A stretch of DNA of 64,000 bases from Cyrtodaria siliqua (lineage: Eukaryota > Mollusca > Bivalvia > Adapedonta > Hiatellidae): contig JAWPHD010001136.1 of assembly GCA_037043455.1 (NCBI GenBank), positions 289,622 through 353,621 on the forward strand. Direction: 5' to 3'. This document shows, piece by piece, positions 1-12,200 of this stretch (position 1 is the stretch's first letter; every line of letters begins with the position of its first letter). The position numbers were made by a program, and so were the translations under genes. The notes under the pieces were generated by a model. That model saw nothing but the letters and a program-made list of their open reading frames with translations, searched no databases and was not told the DNA's origin.

Positions 1-820
1 GGAATCCCCTTGTGGGTAGACTGGTGCGCGGCTGACTATCTGCCGCTCTGCTCGCTAGTTGTGAGTGTTGCAGTCATAGGGGTACCAATCTAGGAGAGTC
101 AGATGCTCACAACAACATGCAATAATGGCGATTGAAGTTCATGCGTGATCTAATACAAATATACGGACTTATTGTGATTGAAAGAAGCATAAGTCGGGAA
201 GACATGATAAGGTAATGATCGACAATAGAGATGAGCTGATCCAACTGGTTATTGCACATGTATTTCGAGATATTTTGCATCAATACATGTACTGGAATTA
301 AAAGTTTGGATGAAAAAAAAATCGCCCGCGTGTCTGTTGACCACTCTAAAATTGTAAAAAAAAATGCGCCAGCCCGCATCTCTTCTCAGAAAAAGTGGCC
401 TGAGAACCAGGTAATTAATTTTTTGTGGCCTTACATCCTGAAAGTGAAACATAACACCATTCTATATTTTCTGTAATCCACTGGGCACTGGTGGTATATG
501 CAAATTATTACCAAATTACACAGCAAAAGTGGAAAATATTTGGTAAGCCATATAATTTGCCTGGAATGTCATATGATACATTCATAATGTTTTTCTTTCA
601 GGTAAACAATGCAATGCTAATTAACTATTAAACTAATTAGTAAAATGCATGTTAAACAAAGCTCTTCTTGTTTAAATTGTCCTGTTATTTGTAACACTGG
701 AATGCGTAATTAAAACTCGGTCAGCCTTTTATCGAGGTAAAGTGCAACATCACAGAGAAACTTCCAGTTGTATCATCAACTTGTATGGGGTTTATGAGAT
801 AAATAGAATCTCAAAATATC
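1..820. other. AT-rich non-coding DNA, nothing recognised
   Basis: No exon with splice sites, RNA gene or clear repeat was recognised. The short open frames here have low-complexity composition and no family resemblance. It could be intergenic, or a 5' intron of the USP38 gene, whose first visible exon begins with an acceptor. Confidence 0.4.
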
Positions 821-829
821 TTGCTCAAT

Positions 830-925
830 TTTTTTTTTTTAAAAAGCCTACCGACCTACCCTATTTTTGAGCATGCAATAGGAAACACACCTATTTAAAA
901 AACAAATTGGCCTTACACCGGTTTG
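830..925. repeat. Fragment of a foldback element, one end only
   Basis: After an oligo-T run comes a segment reading 'cctaccgacctaccctatttttgagcatgcaatagg' in part and ending in 'ggcctta'. The same ending occurs in the complete foldback element at 11805-12111. This copy has only one end. Confidence 0.45.
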
Positions 926-1194
926 TTTGCTGATCTTATAATATAGACACAGTTCAATCCTCACTACATACACATTGGTTAACGCAGAGTGATTTCAGGT
1001 TCCCCTCTAGTGACACTTCTTGTACTGGTTACTTGTTCTTACTGCAACCTAATGTCTGTCCGTATGTATTGAATAAAAACATATCTATTTATCCTGTGCC
1101 ACTGTTTACCTATGAACACTTCAGACTTCATGATAATTATAATTACTTATCCTGTAGACCTATGTGGTGTCACTGTATTTTCTGTAAAGCACAA

Positions 1195-1320
1195 TATGCT
1201 GGAAAGAAATTGCTGTAGAATCTGCCTCGCATGTGAGAGGCTGTGGGTTCAGTCCCTGGATGGGCCGCACCAAAGTCTTTATCAAATGGTTACTATAAAG
1301 TAGCTCCCTTGCTTGACGTT
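1195..1320 (+). repeat. tRNA-like SINE-type fragment
   Basis: The stretch 'gtgggttcagtccctgg' resembles a pol III B box preceded by a degraded A-box half. It does not fold as a convincing tRNA and is better read as the head of a SINE or a tRNA-derived repeat. Confidence 0.35.
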
Positions 1321-1609
1321 AAAATTTAAAAGGTAGTGTTTGGACTGGTAGGCCCAAGTGTCAGTTTCATGTGTGTCTACGGCGTGGTATCCCGGTGTGG
1401 TTGCACTATGAAGTTGAACATTGTGCCCACTCCTAAAGTAGATACTGTCGGGATATGACTTAAAGATTGTTTAAAACAACATTAAATTCCATGCCTTGTG
1501 TTAGGGGGCTGTTTTAATTGATAGCGTGATGAACTGAAATGTTCGTTGATATGGGTTCATGCCTCACCAGTGCCACTGAGTTAGGGTATGTTCTTGGGCA
1601 AGTACTTCC

Positions 1610-1935
1610 CTCCCTTAGCCTTATCTGTTCCTAACCGCTTGTTGGATTTTGACAGAAGTTGGCAGGAAGCATTGGTATGATGCCTAGTTGTGCATATCAT
1701 GTTTGTGTTCCGGTTCGTTGATTTTTGACGGAGTTACAGCCCTTTTAGGTTTAAATTTGTCGCGGCAACTCCTCCTAAACCGCTTGTTGGATTTTGATGA
1801 AACTTGGCAGGAAGCATCGGTATCATATCTAGTTGTGCATATCCCTTGTGCGTTTCAGTTCAATAATTTGTGACAAGTTATGGCCCTTTGACATTTTAAC
1901 TTTAAATTTGTTGTCACTGCTACTCTTCCTAATCC
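1610..1935. repeat. Bivalve-type interspersed repeat, two to three diverged copies
   Basis: The phrase 'cctaaccgcttgttggatttt' followed by 'ggcaggaagcat' and 'ctagttgtgcatat' occurs near 1630 and 1780, about 148 bp apart. A weaker third copy follows near 1930. The 'ttatggccctt' wording links it to similar repeats elsewhere in the window. The short open frame here has no coding resemblance. Confidence 0.6.
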
Positions 1936-3035
1936 CAATGTTGGATTGAAATTAATATGTTCCTACCAGAACAAGGTCAGTATGAATGACCTTGACCTAC
2001 TTTTTGGACTTAATTTACACTGAAGTTTAATTCTATATGAATGACAGTGCTACAGTGGTGCATTCGTGTCCCATGGATACATTTTCTATTTTTACTAATG
2101 CTTTTGTCTTTTCATGAAACACTTTTCCACATTTCCTTTAATGTTATTCACAAATGTTCCCTATCCACTTCCAAACATATCTTAACAAGGTTGCACCCTA
2201 TCCACTATCAAACTTATTTTAATTAGGTTGTCTCTTTTTCCCAAAAAAAACTCTAGTTCATACCCATTGTTGCCAAAGTAAATATTGTGCCCTACACCTT
2301 GTATAATCAGATGGAGCACCTATGAAGCATTGTCTAGTCACCCATTATAACCATTCAGATGGTGTGAAAATAAAATTAACACTCAGAAAATGACATGGGT
2401 CAATTTGATTTTGTTTGAAGTGTGGTTGCCCCAGGGAGTTAGTTTTAAGTATATGTATTCCTGTATGGCCATTTTTTGGTGACTACAGCACAATCAGAAG
2501 GTGTCATCAGGTTATTAAGGGCAACCTTGAAGATAATGGCATAGTCATATGTACCCGTATATAATATTATATCAGCGGTGGAAAACTCCTGGATGGGTAC
2601 CTGCTGATATATGTAAAGATTTGAAGTGTTCAATATTGACATGATTGCATTGTACTATATATTCACCGTCTTCAATATTTCGATTTTCACCTATACATGA
2701 ATTTAAATACCGGTATGCTAAAAATGTACAATGACAAGAAGTAAGATATTGCAGGCAGGCAAACTGAGAATAAAGTTTAAGCTTGGTGTAAATGATGCGT
2801 GCATTGTCGGTTATTTTGAGCCTCCCCAGAGAGAGGGAAAGGATACATACCAGTACATGTAGGAATCTAGAAATCCTGCCATACTCTTATAGTTCTTTAA
2901 TATGCTTGGAGGATAAGACTCCAATACACGGGCCCACCCGGTTTATGTCTTTATCCGATGGACAAGGCTAGGGAAAGTATCCTGCTTGATAATACATTTA
3001 TAGAACTAGTGTATAATTTGTGTGGCGTTTTTATG
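1936..3035. other. Non-coding DNA, nothing recognised
   Basis: AT-rich sequence with short open frames on both strands, none with family resemblance, paired splice sites or biased codon use. No array or terminal inverted repeat was noticed. Confidence 0.35.
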
Positions 3036-3039
3036 ACCC

Positions 3040-3490
3040 CACCACCGAATGTCCGTCCGTCTGTCCGAGCATTCATCCGTCCTTCCCAAAATGTTTGTGC
3101 ATCTATCGCCTCCAAAAGTTTTCGACTGATTGTTTCGTAACTTTACAGGATGCTTACCGATGATGTCAAGATGTGGATATCAATTCAGCATCAAAATTGA
3201 CCTTGTATTACAAGAGTTTTACTTAAAATTTTATGTTTTCCTCGGATTGTTTTTCGGTGGTGGCATCCATGTCTCATGGACATATTTCTTGTTTTTATGC
3301 CCCGAAGTGAGGCATATAGTAGTCAGTACAATCGTGTCCGGTCAATAACTCTGACATTCCTGGACGGACTTTCAAATAACTTGGCACAAGTGCTCACCAC
3401 AACAAGACGACGTGTCGCGCGCAAAATCCAGGGTCCGTGGCTCCACGGTCAAGGTCACACTTAGAGGTCAAAGGTCAAAACCACTTTGGG
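3040..3490 (+). repeat. Interspersed repeat with 'gtccgtccgtctgtcc' and 'ggtcaaggtca' motifs
   Basis: Two neighbouring pieces. One carries the CCGT-rich motif (3050-3110). The other (3300-3480) carries 'cacaacaagacgacgtgtcg', 'ccacggtcaaggtcac' and 'aggtcaaaggtcaaaacc'. The second is repeated in reverse at 47030-47430, including the acgtgtcg core. The small open frames are repeat-derived. Confidence 0.65.
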
Positions 3491-4240
3491 GGGCATTTCT
3501 CACTTAACAGTGACATTAATTTTATTGTCATTTTATTCTTTCCAGACTATTTTTAATTAAATTTCAGATCGAGGTATTCTTTAAAGATAATTGCTTCAGT
3601 TATCAACCATTGGCCTTAGTGTTTCTTGAAGTTATATGTTTATAACTCTTTCTCCCTTCTGATAAGATAATGGTCATGATAAGATAATGGTCGTGATGGG
3701 AGATATGGGAGATATCGATGACTGCATCTTTCTTGTTTCTGTTTGATATAAGTATTCTAAATTGTCATATTTACATATACAGAATACTCTGTTATTTCTT
3801 CTTATATTAATAAATATGTAATTATTTTAAAATTAGCGGAGACACTGTTATTGGCATGATTTCAAAATGTCCATTTGGGTCAATCCGGGTGTATCGCTCT
3901 TCCCATATGTTAAGTACCTGACCTCACTGGAATAATCATGCATGATGAAAGGGATTATCATGACAATGTATGTCAAGTGTATTTATCAGTGAGGCAACAC
4001 AGGAATTTATCTTACACTATCTGCGATATATATAGTGATGAACAGGCATGTTTTGTGCGGGGGTCGGCGCCCAGTATGCCCATTCCGGTGTTGTAGAGGT
4101 TATAAATGATGGTCAGTTAAGCGCACTATATCATGATCTATTTGGTTTAATTTACACCATCCATGTAACATATACTTGCCAACAGGGGTCCTGATAATGA
4201 ATATATGTCAGGGTTGCTTTCATACTACATTGATGTGTTT
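3491..4240. other. Non-coding DNA, nothing recognised
   Basis: AT-rich, with one short direct duplication, 'gataagataatggtc' twice near 3662-3695. No gene or transposon end recognised. Confidence 0.35.
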
Positions 4241-4244
4241 CATT

Positions 4245-5266
4245 TTAAAGGGACATTAGCCATAATTTTTAGCTTATTAAAAAAAAAATTGCATTGATAA
4301 ACATTACACAGCTACCATTATTGAATATTTACTAAATAGAAGCAAGATGTTTTGACTGAATTGAATAGGGGTACAAAATAAATTAACGCCTGGTGGGGTT
4401 GATCGCACTCTCTGGTACAGTGCTTTGGGGTGTATAGAATCATTGGTAGTAAAGAATCATTTTCTGTTTAAATTCAATTTTCTCAGCTCATATATTTTAG
4501 ATTATTTTAAAACTTTCCAGGCTTGAAGATATATCATATAAGCATACATTTATTCAACGGTGAAATTATTTGGGACATTTTTCCATGCAAAATATATCAC
4601 TACGTGCAACATCTCTCAGAAAAAATGATTCTATACTACCTGAATGAAGTGTGTTTTTGAAACGAAAAATTCATACTGTCACAATAAACTCAGAAGTAAA
4701 TATTTGCTGTTTTAACAAATGTTAGGGACAAAAGTCAAAATGCAATCATCAATTAAGGTAACTTGTTGCAGTTTGGCACTTTTAAGGATAAAAATGAAAT
4801 TATGTAAATATTGGTGCAAAAACGCCTATTAAAAAATCACAGTTTAAGGACAATAATTTTAGAAATTTTGCTATCATACAACTAAAAGGGTAAATCTAAA
4901 TCAGAAATTAAATAGACATTTTCCTTTCATTTTAAAATTAGACGTTTAACCCGAGTGATTCTATACCACCCAAAGCACTGTAGTAATCGAGGTGAACAGG
5001 AGAATTATGTGATGCAAGACATGATCAAAACGTAATTCGCTAACAAATATCACGTGAGCAAAAGAAATATAAATATTGCCGTCCCAGCAATGTTTACAAA
5101 CAATAAATAAAACCCTTTTTTCATTCAAATTTACAAATTCATTACTACAGACTTACTTGGGTCTATGCTTCATGTAAACGTTTCACTAAATAAAAATCAG
5201 ACACTGAGCTATTAATTCTGCTTATCTCAATATATGCTTTACTTACATATAGTGTCCCTTTAAACA
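4245..5266. mobile_element. ~1-kb non-autonomous element with TTAA-AGGGACA ends
   Basis: The left end reads TTAAAGGGACATTAG and the right end AGTGTCCCTTTAA, so both termini are AGGGACA next to TTAA. An internal inverted pair ('acagtgctttgggg' near 4420 and 'ccaaagcactgtagt' near 4970) adds to the foldback structure. No transposase frame was seen. TTAA targeting is characteristic of piggyBac-type transposases; that assignment is inference. Confidence 0.6.
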
Positions 5267-5287
5267 GCTTTCAAAAATGGGCGTACA

Positions 5288-5565
5288 ACAGCCTGGGCCC
5301 GTTTCATAAAGCAACTTAAGTGGAAAATATTACTTAGGTCAAAATTTAAGATTTTTACATATTTTTAAATATCCTTATTAACCTCTCAGGGCCACTACAC
5401 ACCATCTATTTTAAGATAAATATTTAGCTGTAGATTTTATTTATCCATACCCTTACTAGAAATGTTAAGAAAATGTTTAAAATCGATAGAAAAAGGTGTT
5501 TAAAAAAATGATAAAATTTGACTTAGCTAAGATATTGCTAAGAAGCTTGATGAATACGGTTTCAG
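5288..5565. mobile_element. Small element with imperfect terminal inverted repeats
   Basis: The left side reads 'gcccgtttcataaagc...cttag' and the right side 'cttagc...gcttgatgaatacgg'; the two are imperfect reverse complements. The 72-bp tandem array follows directly. Confidence 0.4.
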
Positions 5566-5571
5566 GCGAAC

Positions 5572-6885
5572 GCGAATATCATTCATAGTCCTGTAGTGCT
5601 TATAGCTGAGTGGTTATCGTAACTATTCAAGTCTAAAGCCCAGGTGAACATCATTCATAGTCCTGTAGTGGTCATAGCTGAGTGGTTATCGTAACTATTC
5701 AAGTCTAAAGCCCAGGGGAACATCATTCATAGTCCTGTAGTGGTCATAGCTGAGTGGTTATCGTAACTATTCAAGTCTAAAGCCCAGGTGAATATCATTC
5801 ATAGTCCTGTAGTGGTTATAGCTGAGTGGTTATTATAACTATTCAAGTCTAAAGTCCGGACGAACATCATTCATAGTCCTGTAGTGGTCATAGCTGAGTG
5901 GTTATCATAACTATTCAGGCCTAAGTCCAGGGGAACATCATTCATAGTCCTGTAGTGGTCATAGCTGAGGGGATATCATAACTATTCAAGTCTAAAGTCC
6001 GGACGAACATCATTCATAGTCCTGTAGTGGTCATAGCTGAGTGGTTATCATAACTATTCAGGCCTAAGTCCAGGGGAACATCATTCATAGTCCTGTAGTG
6101 GTTATAGCTGAGTGGTTATCATAACTATTCAAGTCTAAAGCCCAGGGGAACATCATTCATAGTCCTGTAGTGGTCATAGCTGAGTGGTTATTATAACTAT
6201 TCAAGTCTAAAGCCCAGGGGAACATCATTCATAGTCCTGTAGTGGTCATAGCTGAGTGGTTATCATAACTATTCAAGTCTAAAGCCCAGGGGAACATCAT
6301 TCATAGTCCTGTAGTGGTCATAGCTGAGTGGTTATCATAACTATTCAAGTCTAAAGTCCAGGGGAACATCATTCATAGTCCTGTAGTGGTCATAGCTGAG
6401 TGGTTATTATAACTATTCAAGTCTAAAGTCCAGTGGGAACATCATTCATAGTCCTGTAGTGGTTATAGCTGAGTGGTTATCATAACTATTCAAGTCTAAA
6501 GCCCAGGGGAACATCATTCATAGTCCTGTAGTGGTCATAGCTGAGTGGTTATCATAACTATTCAAGTCTAAAGTCCAGGGGAACATCATTCATAGTCCTG
6601 TAGTGGTCATAGCTGAGTGGTTATCATAACTATTCAAGTCTAAAGTCCAGGGGAACATCATTCATAGTCCTGTAGTGGTTATAGCTGAGTGGTTATCATA
6701 ACTATTCAAGTCTAAAGTCCAGGGGAACATCATTCATAGTCCTGTAGTGGTCATAGCTGAGTGGTTATCGTAACTATTCAAGTCTAAAGCCCAGGGGAAC
6801 ATCATTCATAGTCCTGTAGTGGTCATAGCTGAGTGGTTATCATAACTATTCAAGTCTAAAGCCCATGTTTAATTCCCATAGGCAG
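5572..6885 (+). repeat. 72-bp tandem array, about 18 units, tRNA-like
   Basis: The unit contains 'cattcatagtcctgtagtgg', then 'tagctgagtggttatc', then 'aactattcaagtctaaagcc'. Period is 72 bp (for example 5581 to 5653). The middle phrase resembles a pol III A box (TRGYNNARNNGG). Only after the last unit does a B-box-like 'gtttaattcccat' appear (about 6868). The array therefore looks like repeated duplication of the 5' half of a degenerate tRNA-like element. Confidence 0.85.
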
Positions 6886-7190
6886 TCCTTAAACATATTT
6901 TACTATTGCCGGATAAATACACGAACTGTTACATACACATGTCAAACGATTTTGTTGAATTTGTTTAGAAAATGTCTCGGACATTTCAGGCACTTATTGT
7001 GTTGTTTATTCTTCAAGATCTATATTGTTTACTCTTAAGTGAGAAAGTGTCGATTCCTACAGCTGGCTTTACTGGTTCTACCCAGGAAAAAAGTGGGTGG
7101 TATGAAAAAGATTGACCCTCCAACCCACCCCGTCATACATAGCCTAAAATGTACCAAAAATGACGTAAAACACTAACCATCATATTTATG
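6886..7190 (+). repeat. SINE-family fragment, body without head
   Basis: From about 7020 the order 'gtgagaaagtgtcgattcct', 'actggttctacccagg', 'aaaagtgggtggt', 'catagcct', 'atgacgtaaaacac' matches the body of the SINE-like copies at 22405, 27555, 28028 and, in reverse, 34340. The tRNA-like head is missing or degraded. Confidence 0.6.
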
Positions 7191-7735
7191 TTGCATTTAC
7201 CTGCTCATGTTAGAAATGAACAGTCTTGTAGCTTAGAACCCCCCTAGATTACTAGACACTGACAATTGACAGTCCAGACCTCTAAACCCACTAAACTACT
7301 GCAAATACTCACATTTCCTCAGAACAATAGTCCACTAGAATGCCCTACCCCTAGGTATATATTCATTATTCTTACTAATATGTAACATGTCTTTGCGACA
7401 GATGCGCCATCTCCACCATCTCCGCCATCTCTGCCATCTCTGGGTCCCGAGACAAGGCTTGGGGTTATTAGCAGATGGATATATAGATGCCTGTGTTGCA
7501 TGTTACAATTACCTACTCATGTTACCTCTGTCTCATGTTACCTGAGTTGACTTATGGAAAATCAAACAGTTATGCAGAATTTGTTAAAAGTTGATAAACA
7601 CTTGTTCTTGTTACAATTCAATCAGAATAATCCCCAAGACAGGAAATTCCAGATTTTTTACTGGGGGATATTTTAAGATGACAAATGAAATAAAAAAGTA
7701 AAAATATTTGTGAACAACTTATTTTTTTACAAAAC
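7191..7735. other. Non-coding DNA with a short 9-bp repeat
   Basis: 'gccatctcc / gccatctct' is repeated about four to five times at 7407-7440 and gives a short Gly/Asp-rich open frame on the minus strand. No gene recognised. Confidence 0.4.
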
Positions 7736-7739
7736 TATT

Positions 7740-7835
7740 TTGTCAACCATGTGTCCTTGATCACTTGGAGGTTAGAGCACTGACCCGGGTTTGAGTCCGT
7801 GTTGAGGCACAATTACATATGGTCTGAAGCTTCGG
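7740..7835 (+). repeat. tRNA-like fragment
   Basis: 'cttggaggttagagcactgacccgggtttgagtcc' (7765-7799, in part) has A-box-like and B-box-like halves, but the arms do not pair as a functional tRNA. Probably a SINE head. Confidence 0.35.
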
Positions 7836-8284
7836 AAAAATTGACTAAACAATCAAAAACAAAATTTTAATTATTAAAAAAACAACGAGTAATTTAAGGT
7901 TTGGAATAAGATAATTCAATTTATTTTAAAATGTTCTTATCTCCATTGGCCAAACAGTTAATTTCTTAGCGTCTTAAATCTGTTCCGTGAATCAGCCAAT
8001 CTCGTCCTAGCATATTGAAGAACCACAGGCCCTATTTGATAGTTGGAATAGGGCATGTTTTCCGGAAACTTTGTATCCTTCACCTCTGCCTTCGTGTGGG
8101 GTGGATGGGGCTCTGAATAACGTAACGTAGCGTGTTGATGAGCCGTTTAAATTACCAGTACTCATTAATGCAGAATCAGCACGTAATTCACAATTTCATT
8201 CAACTGTTTAAATTTGCAACATTTGTACTCATTTGCAGCAACTGTAATGAATAAACTGATTCGACAATGTGTTTTATTTTGCAG

Positions 8285-9247
8285 GTAGGTAAGAGTAAGA
8301 AGTCAGTGGAGAAGATGGACATTATACTGAAGGGCATCCTGTCATCCCCCCATCCTGACGCCATCAAGAAAAACCTGCTTCAGAAAATAGCGGAGAAAGG
8401 TTCCTCTACACAATCCTCAAACGTGATCTTATCCGTACTGGACCTAACAACCAAATGGTACCTCGATGGAGACAGTGAGCTAGAGGATGTATATGGATTA
8501 AAAGTGTATCTCTCATGGGCAAAGCATAATTTGACCACTTTCGAGCAGTTTTTCAACAAAGATTACCTAGTTTCGCTATTCTCAAAAAAGTGTCGCAATG
8601 AGAGTAAGGTTCCAATTTTGCTCACCGAGAGCATGAGGGTGTTACAAATGACGTCAATGTACAGGAATCATTGTTCCGTGATCGAAGCCAAAGCAATGTC
8701 TTATATAAGAGAACATCCATCTTTAGAATGTCTTAAAAACTTCACAGAATTTATACTCGAGTTCAAAGACTGTATACCAAAAGGGGACTATACTCTCCCA
8801 TTCTGTACAAATATGGTTCACTCCCTTAGCACGTGCAACTCTCCAGAAGAGGAGGGAGAGATAGTGAACTACATCAAAAATGTCAACACAGTGGCCTCAC
8901 TTTTAGCTCATATTTGGAAAAACACAGACTCGCAGACGGTGCTGAATTGTCTTAAGGTGATCTTCAGCATCATATCATCCAGCTGCGATATTGAACCGTC
9001 CGTCTGTCTCGGCTCACTCGTTCAATACCTACCACAGGCGATGATCAGCATCGTCGTGAAGCAGGCCATCAACGACTCCAGCATCGACAATGCTCGCATG
9101 ATCACCGCCATTCAGAGAATCATAGACTGGTTACAGTGGCCGACGTCGAGGTTTGTGGACGATTGGGTGATCGCATTCCTGAAGGGTCTGGCGTCGGTGC
9201 AAAAATACAGTATACTGATCACAGTCACCGAGAACAAAGTAGATCAG
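8285..9247 (+). CDS. USP38: USP38 coding exon 1, with short 5' UTR
   Basis: The acceptor 'ttttattttgcag' ends at 8284, so the exon begins at 8285 with 30 bases of 5' UTR and a non-coding exon is expected upstream. Coding starts at ATG 8315. The exon carries 311 codons, ends in phase 0 and is followed by donor 'gtatgg' at 9248. Its product includes EFKDCIPKGDY, EPSVCLGSLVQYLPQAMI and IIDWLQWP...WVIAFLKGLASVQK, all recognisable against the human USP38 N-terminal helical region. The region is thought to be non-catalytic, perhaps for substrate or partner binding. Confidence 0.95.
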
Positions 9248-12200
9248 GTATGGTAATCAGGTCACATAACTCTTCTGCAATCCTAATATGATTACTTAGG
9301 CCACACTTAAAAAAAAAATAATGTTTGCCCTTTCCCGACCGACCTAAAAAAAAGTCCCACTGGAAAAAAAAAATTTTTTTTTTTAAATTGCCGGTCACAT
9401 CAAGATGCTATTAAAAAACAAAAGTATGTTGCCTACCTACCGACCCAAAATTTTAAATTAGGGTCGGGAAAGAGCAAACAAATATTTTTAAGGTGGCCTT
9501 ATTACTTATCACAAGTGTATACCACATGATGTTCCGCTTGCGAAATTAGCCTGTCAACATGTGTACTCAGCGTGATATGCCAACTGGGGGTTTACTTTCA
9601 ATTACCTGAGATATGCAAAACGAATACTAATTAAATTTCTCGATCTTGTAAATCTTCAAAAGTATTTCAACTGTAAATGCTTGAGTGAATTTTTTTTGTC
9701 GGTTAAAATGTTTATTCAAGGGTAAAATGAATTTATGGTTCATTTAAAAGTAAGATGTAAAATATAACAGAAAAAAAACTTCAATATGTAAATTTATAGT
9801 CAACACCCACAGGTATATGTGAACTCACATTTGGTAGTAGGGTGAAATGACATAGGAGGGTGACGTCATCAGAATTTATTATTTTAATGTTATGATGTAT
9901 CATTATGATTATTTATTCCATGTTGACAAAAATTATTCTTGTTTTGCCAGATTGATGGCCTTTTATAGGCTCCAATTTAATATTGCTTATGTATATTAAT
10001 AAAATGTATGGGAATTTATTTACCTCATGCTAAATGTGTATGCCAAATATATAATTATGTGGTACACAGACCTGCCAAGTCTCCCGCTGGAGAAAACCAC
10101 TCCCCCTCCTCCAACCAAACTAAAAAAAAATATTTAAAAATTAAAAATAAAATCTAAAAGTTGAAATAATCTTGCTTTAATCATATTTCCAGTATATATA
10201 ACAAAAATGTAAATATACAAAATAAATGTTTATTAAGCTGTACATGTGTAATTTACATAGATTTTGTTGATTTTTTTTCAAATAATCCAAAAAATAGTCT
10301 GATATCAAAATCTCCCTGTTCCTGAGACCAATCTCCCCTATGCAGGTATGAAAATAATAGTTATGGTAAAATACGGCAGTAATGACTATTATGTATACTT
10401 CAAACAAGTTATTGACTGTTATTCTGACTGTGGTTTCGAGCGTACAATAAACACGGATATTTGTAATTACGTTGAGCTTTTAATCACCATTATTTGTGAA
10501 AACATTACTTTGATAAAGTTGTAATATGGAGAAAACAAAATCCATTAAGGAAAGAACAAAGTTTAAGATAGCACGCTCCATGATTTGTGGCATTTACCTA
10601 CCCTTCAATGGCCACAAATTCTGATTCACTTCTGCATCTAATTCTTTTTGAAGTCGTAAATGCCTTTTAAATGGAAAATATTATTAATCATAGATGTGTG
10701 ATATGTGTGGGAAGTTGTCAAATAGGCAATTAAACTAGAAACTAATCCATCGTTTGCATCCTTAAACTTTCACTCATAAATAAGGCCAGGGTTTGTTTTT
10801 TTATATGTTTCTCAGATCCTACCAGACTAATTTTGTAAAGAAAGAAACAACAGAAAAAGAAAACATTTTAGAAAAAATAAAAAATAAAAAAATGAAAAAA
10901 AGATAAAGCATCCAGCATGTCCAGTATCTAGATTTTGGTCCCACATTTCTAACAGCCATGTGATATGTTTAACGTAAAATCAAAAGTTCTTGTTTGCATA
11001 GAATTGTTCTGGTCAATTTCATGTTTTATAAAATATCCAACACCATTACAAGATAGATACTTTTCCCCGCTCTTCCTTTGTGACTTTTCCAGAAAAAAAA
11101 AGAAATCTGACAACCAAACAATAGAACAACATGGCTTTAGGGATTTAAATGAAAAGTTAAGAAAACATTACGAGTTTAAAGGGGTTGATGCACTATTTCC
11201 AAACACAGTTCATTTTAAAGGGCTCTGAATAACTTGAAAAAAGCTGAAAGAATTATCAAAATGCCATGAAAAATAAAGGAGATATGACCTATTGAAAATT
11301 TGCAAAGAACATAAATGGAGGCGGCCATCTTTGAACGATGACGTCATCGCGCCATTTTACCATATATGGCATACTGACAAAATTTATTTTAAAGCAAAGA
11401 AAACCACTGCAAATTGATTAAAAATAAATATACAGATGTAAAATGTATACATTGTAGTAGTATTTTTCATTTGCAGTGATTTTCTTTGCTTTAAAAGACA
11501 TTTTATCAATATGCCATATATGGTAAAACGGCGCGATGACGTCATCATTCAAAGATGGCCGCCTCCATTTATGTTCTTTGCATATTTTCAATAGGTCATA
11601 TCTCCTTTATTTTTCATGGCATTTTGATAATTCTTTCAGCTTTTTTCCAGTTTTTCAGAGCCCTTTAAAATAAACTGTGTTTGAAAACAGTGCATCATCC
11701 CCTTTAAATCAAAAAAGTTGAATGCTACTTAACATGGACTGCAATTGCGTGTCCATTACTTTATAGAGCTATGATGGTTTAGAAAGCCTCATATATATAT
11801 GCAATTAGACCAAATAAAATTATATGTGTGGTTCCGGTTTCCCGACCGACCCCGTTTTTAGAAGTCGACACTAAACATTGTATGCCTTCGTTTTACGTCT
11901 TTTACTTCTTCTTCTTGTTTTAAATTAGTTTTTCTATCAGTTCTGCATCTGGCAGTATCAACAAAATTAATACATGTTTTATTTAGTGTAGATGTATTAG
12001 GTTATAAAAGTATCACGTGAAAAATATACAAAGTATAAAATAAAACCTACCTACCCTATTTTCTTTTGAGCTTGTAATAGGAACAACACATATAATTTTA
12101 TTTGGCCTTATAAACATTTTAATAATTCCATAATGTTGATTTAAATTGTGAATACAAACATGTAGGAAAATCAATAACAGTTATTACAAACTTAGAACTA

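Noticed and set aside
5572..6885. CRISPR-like regular repeats
   Set aside because: Units are contiguous tandem copies without unique spacers, in a clearly eukaryotic context. The same holds for all other arrays.
8267..8314. Upstream ATG (MCFILQ) as the USP38 start
   Set aside because: It precedes the acceptor AG at 8283-8284, so it is intronic. The ATG at 8315 matches the family N-terminus.
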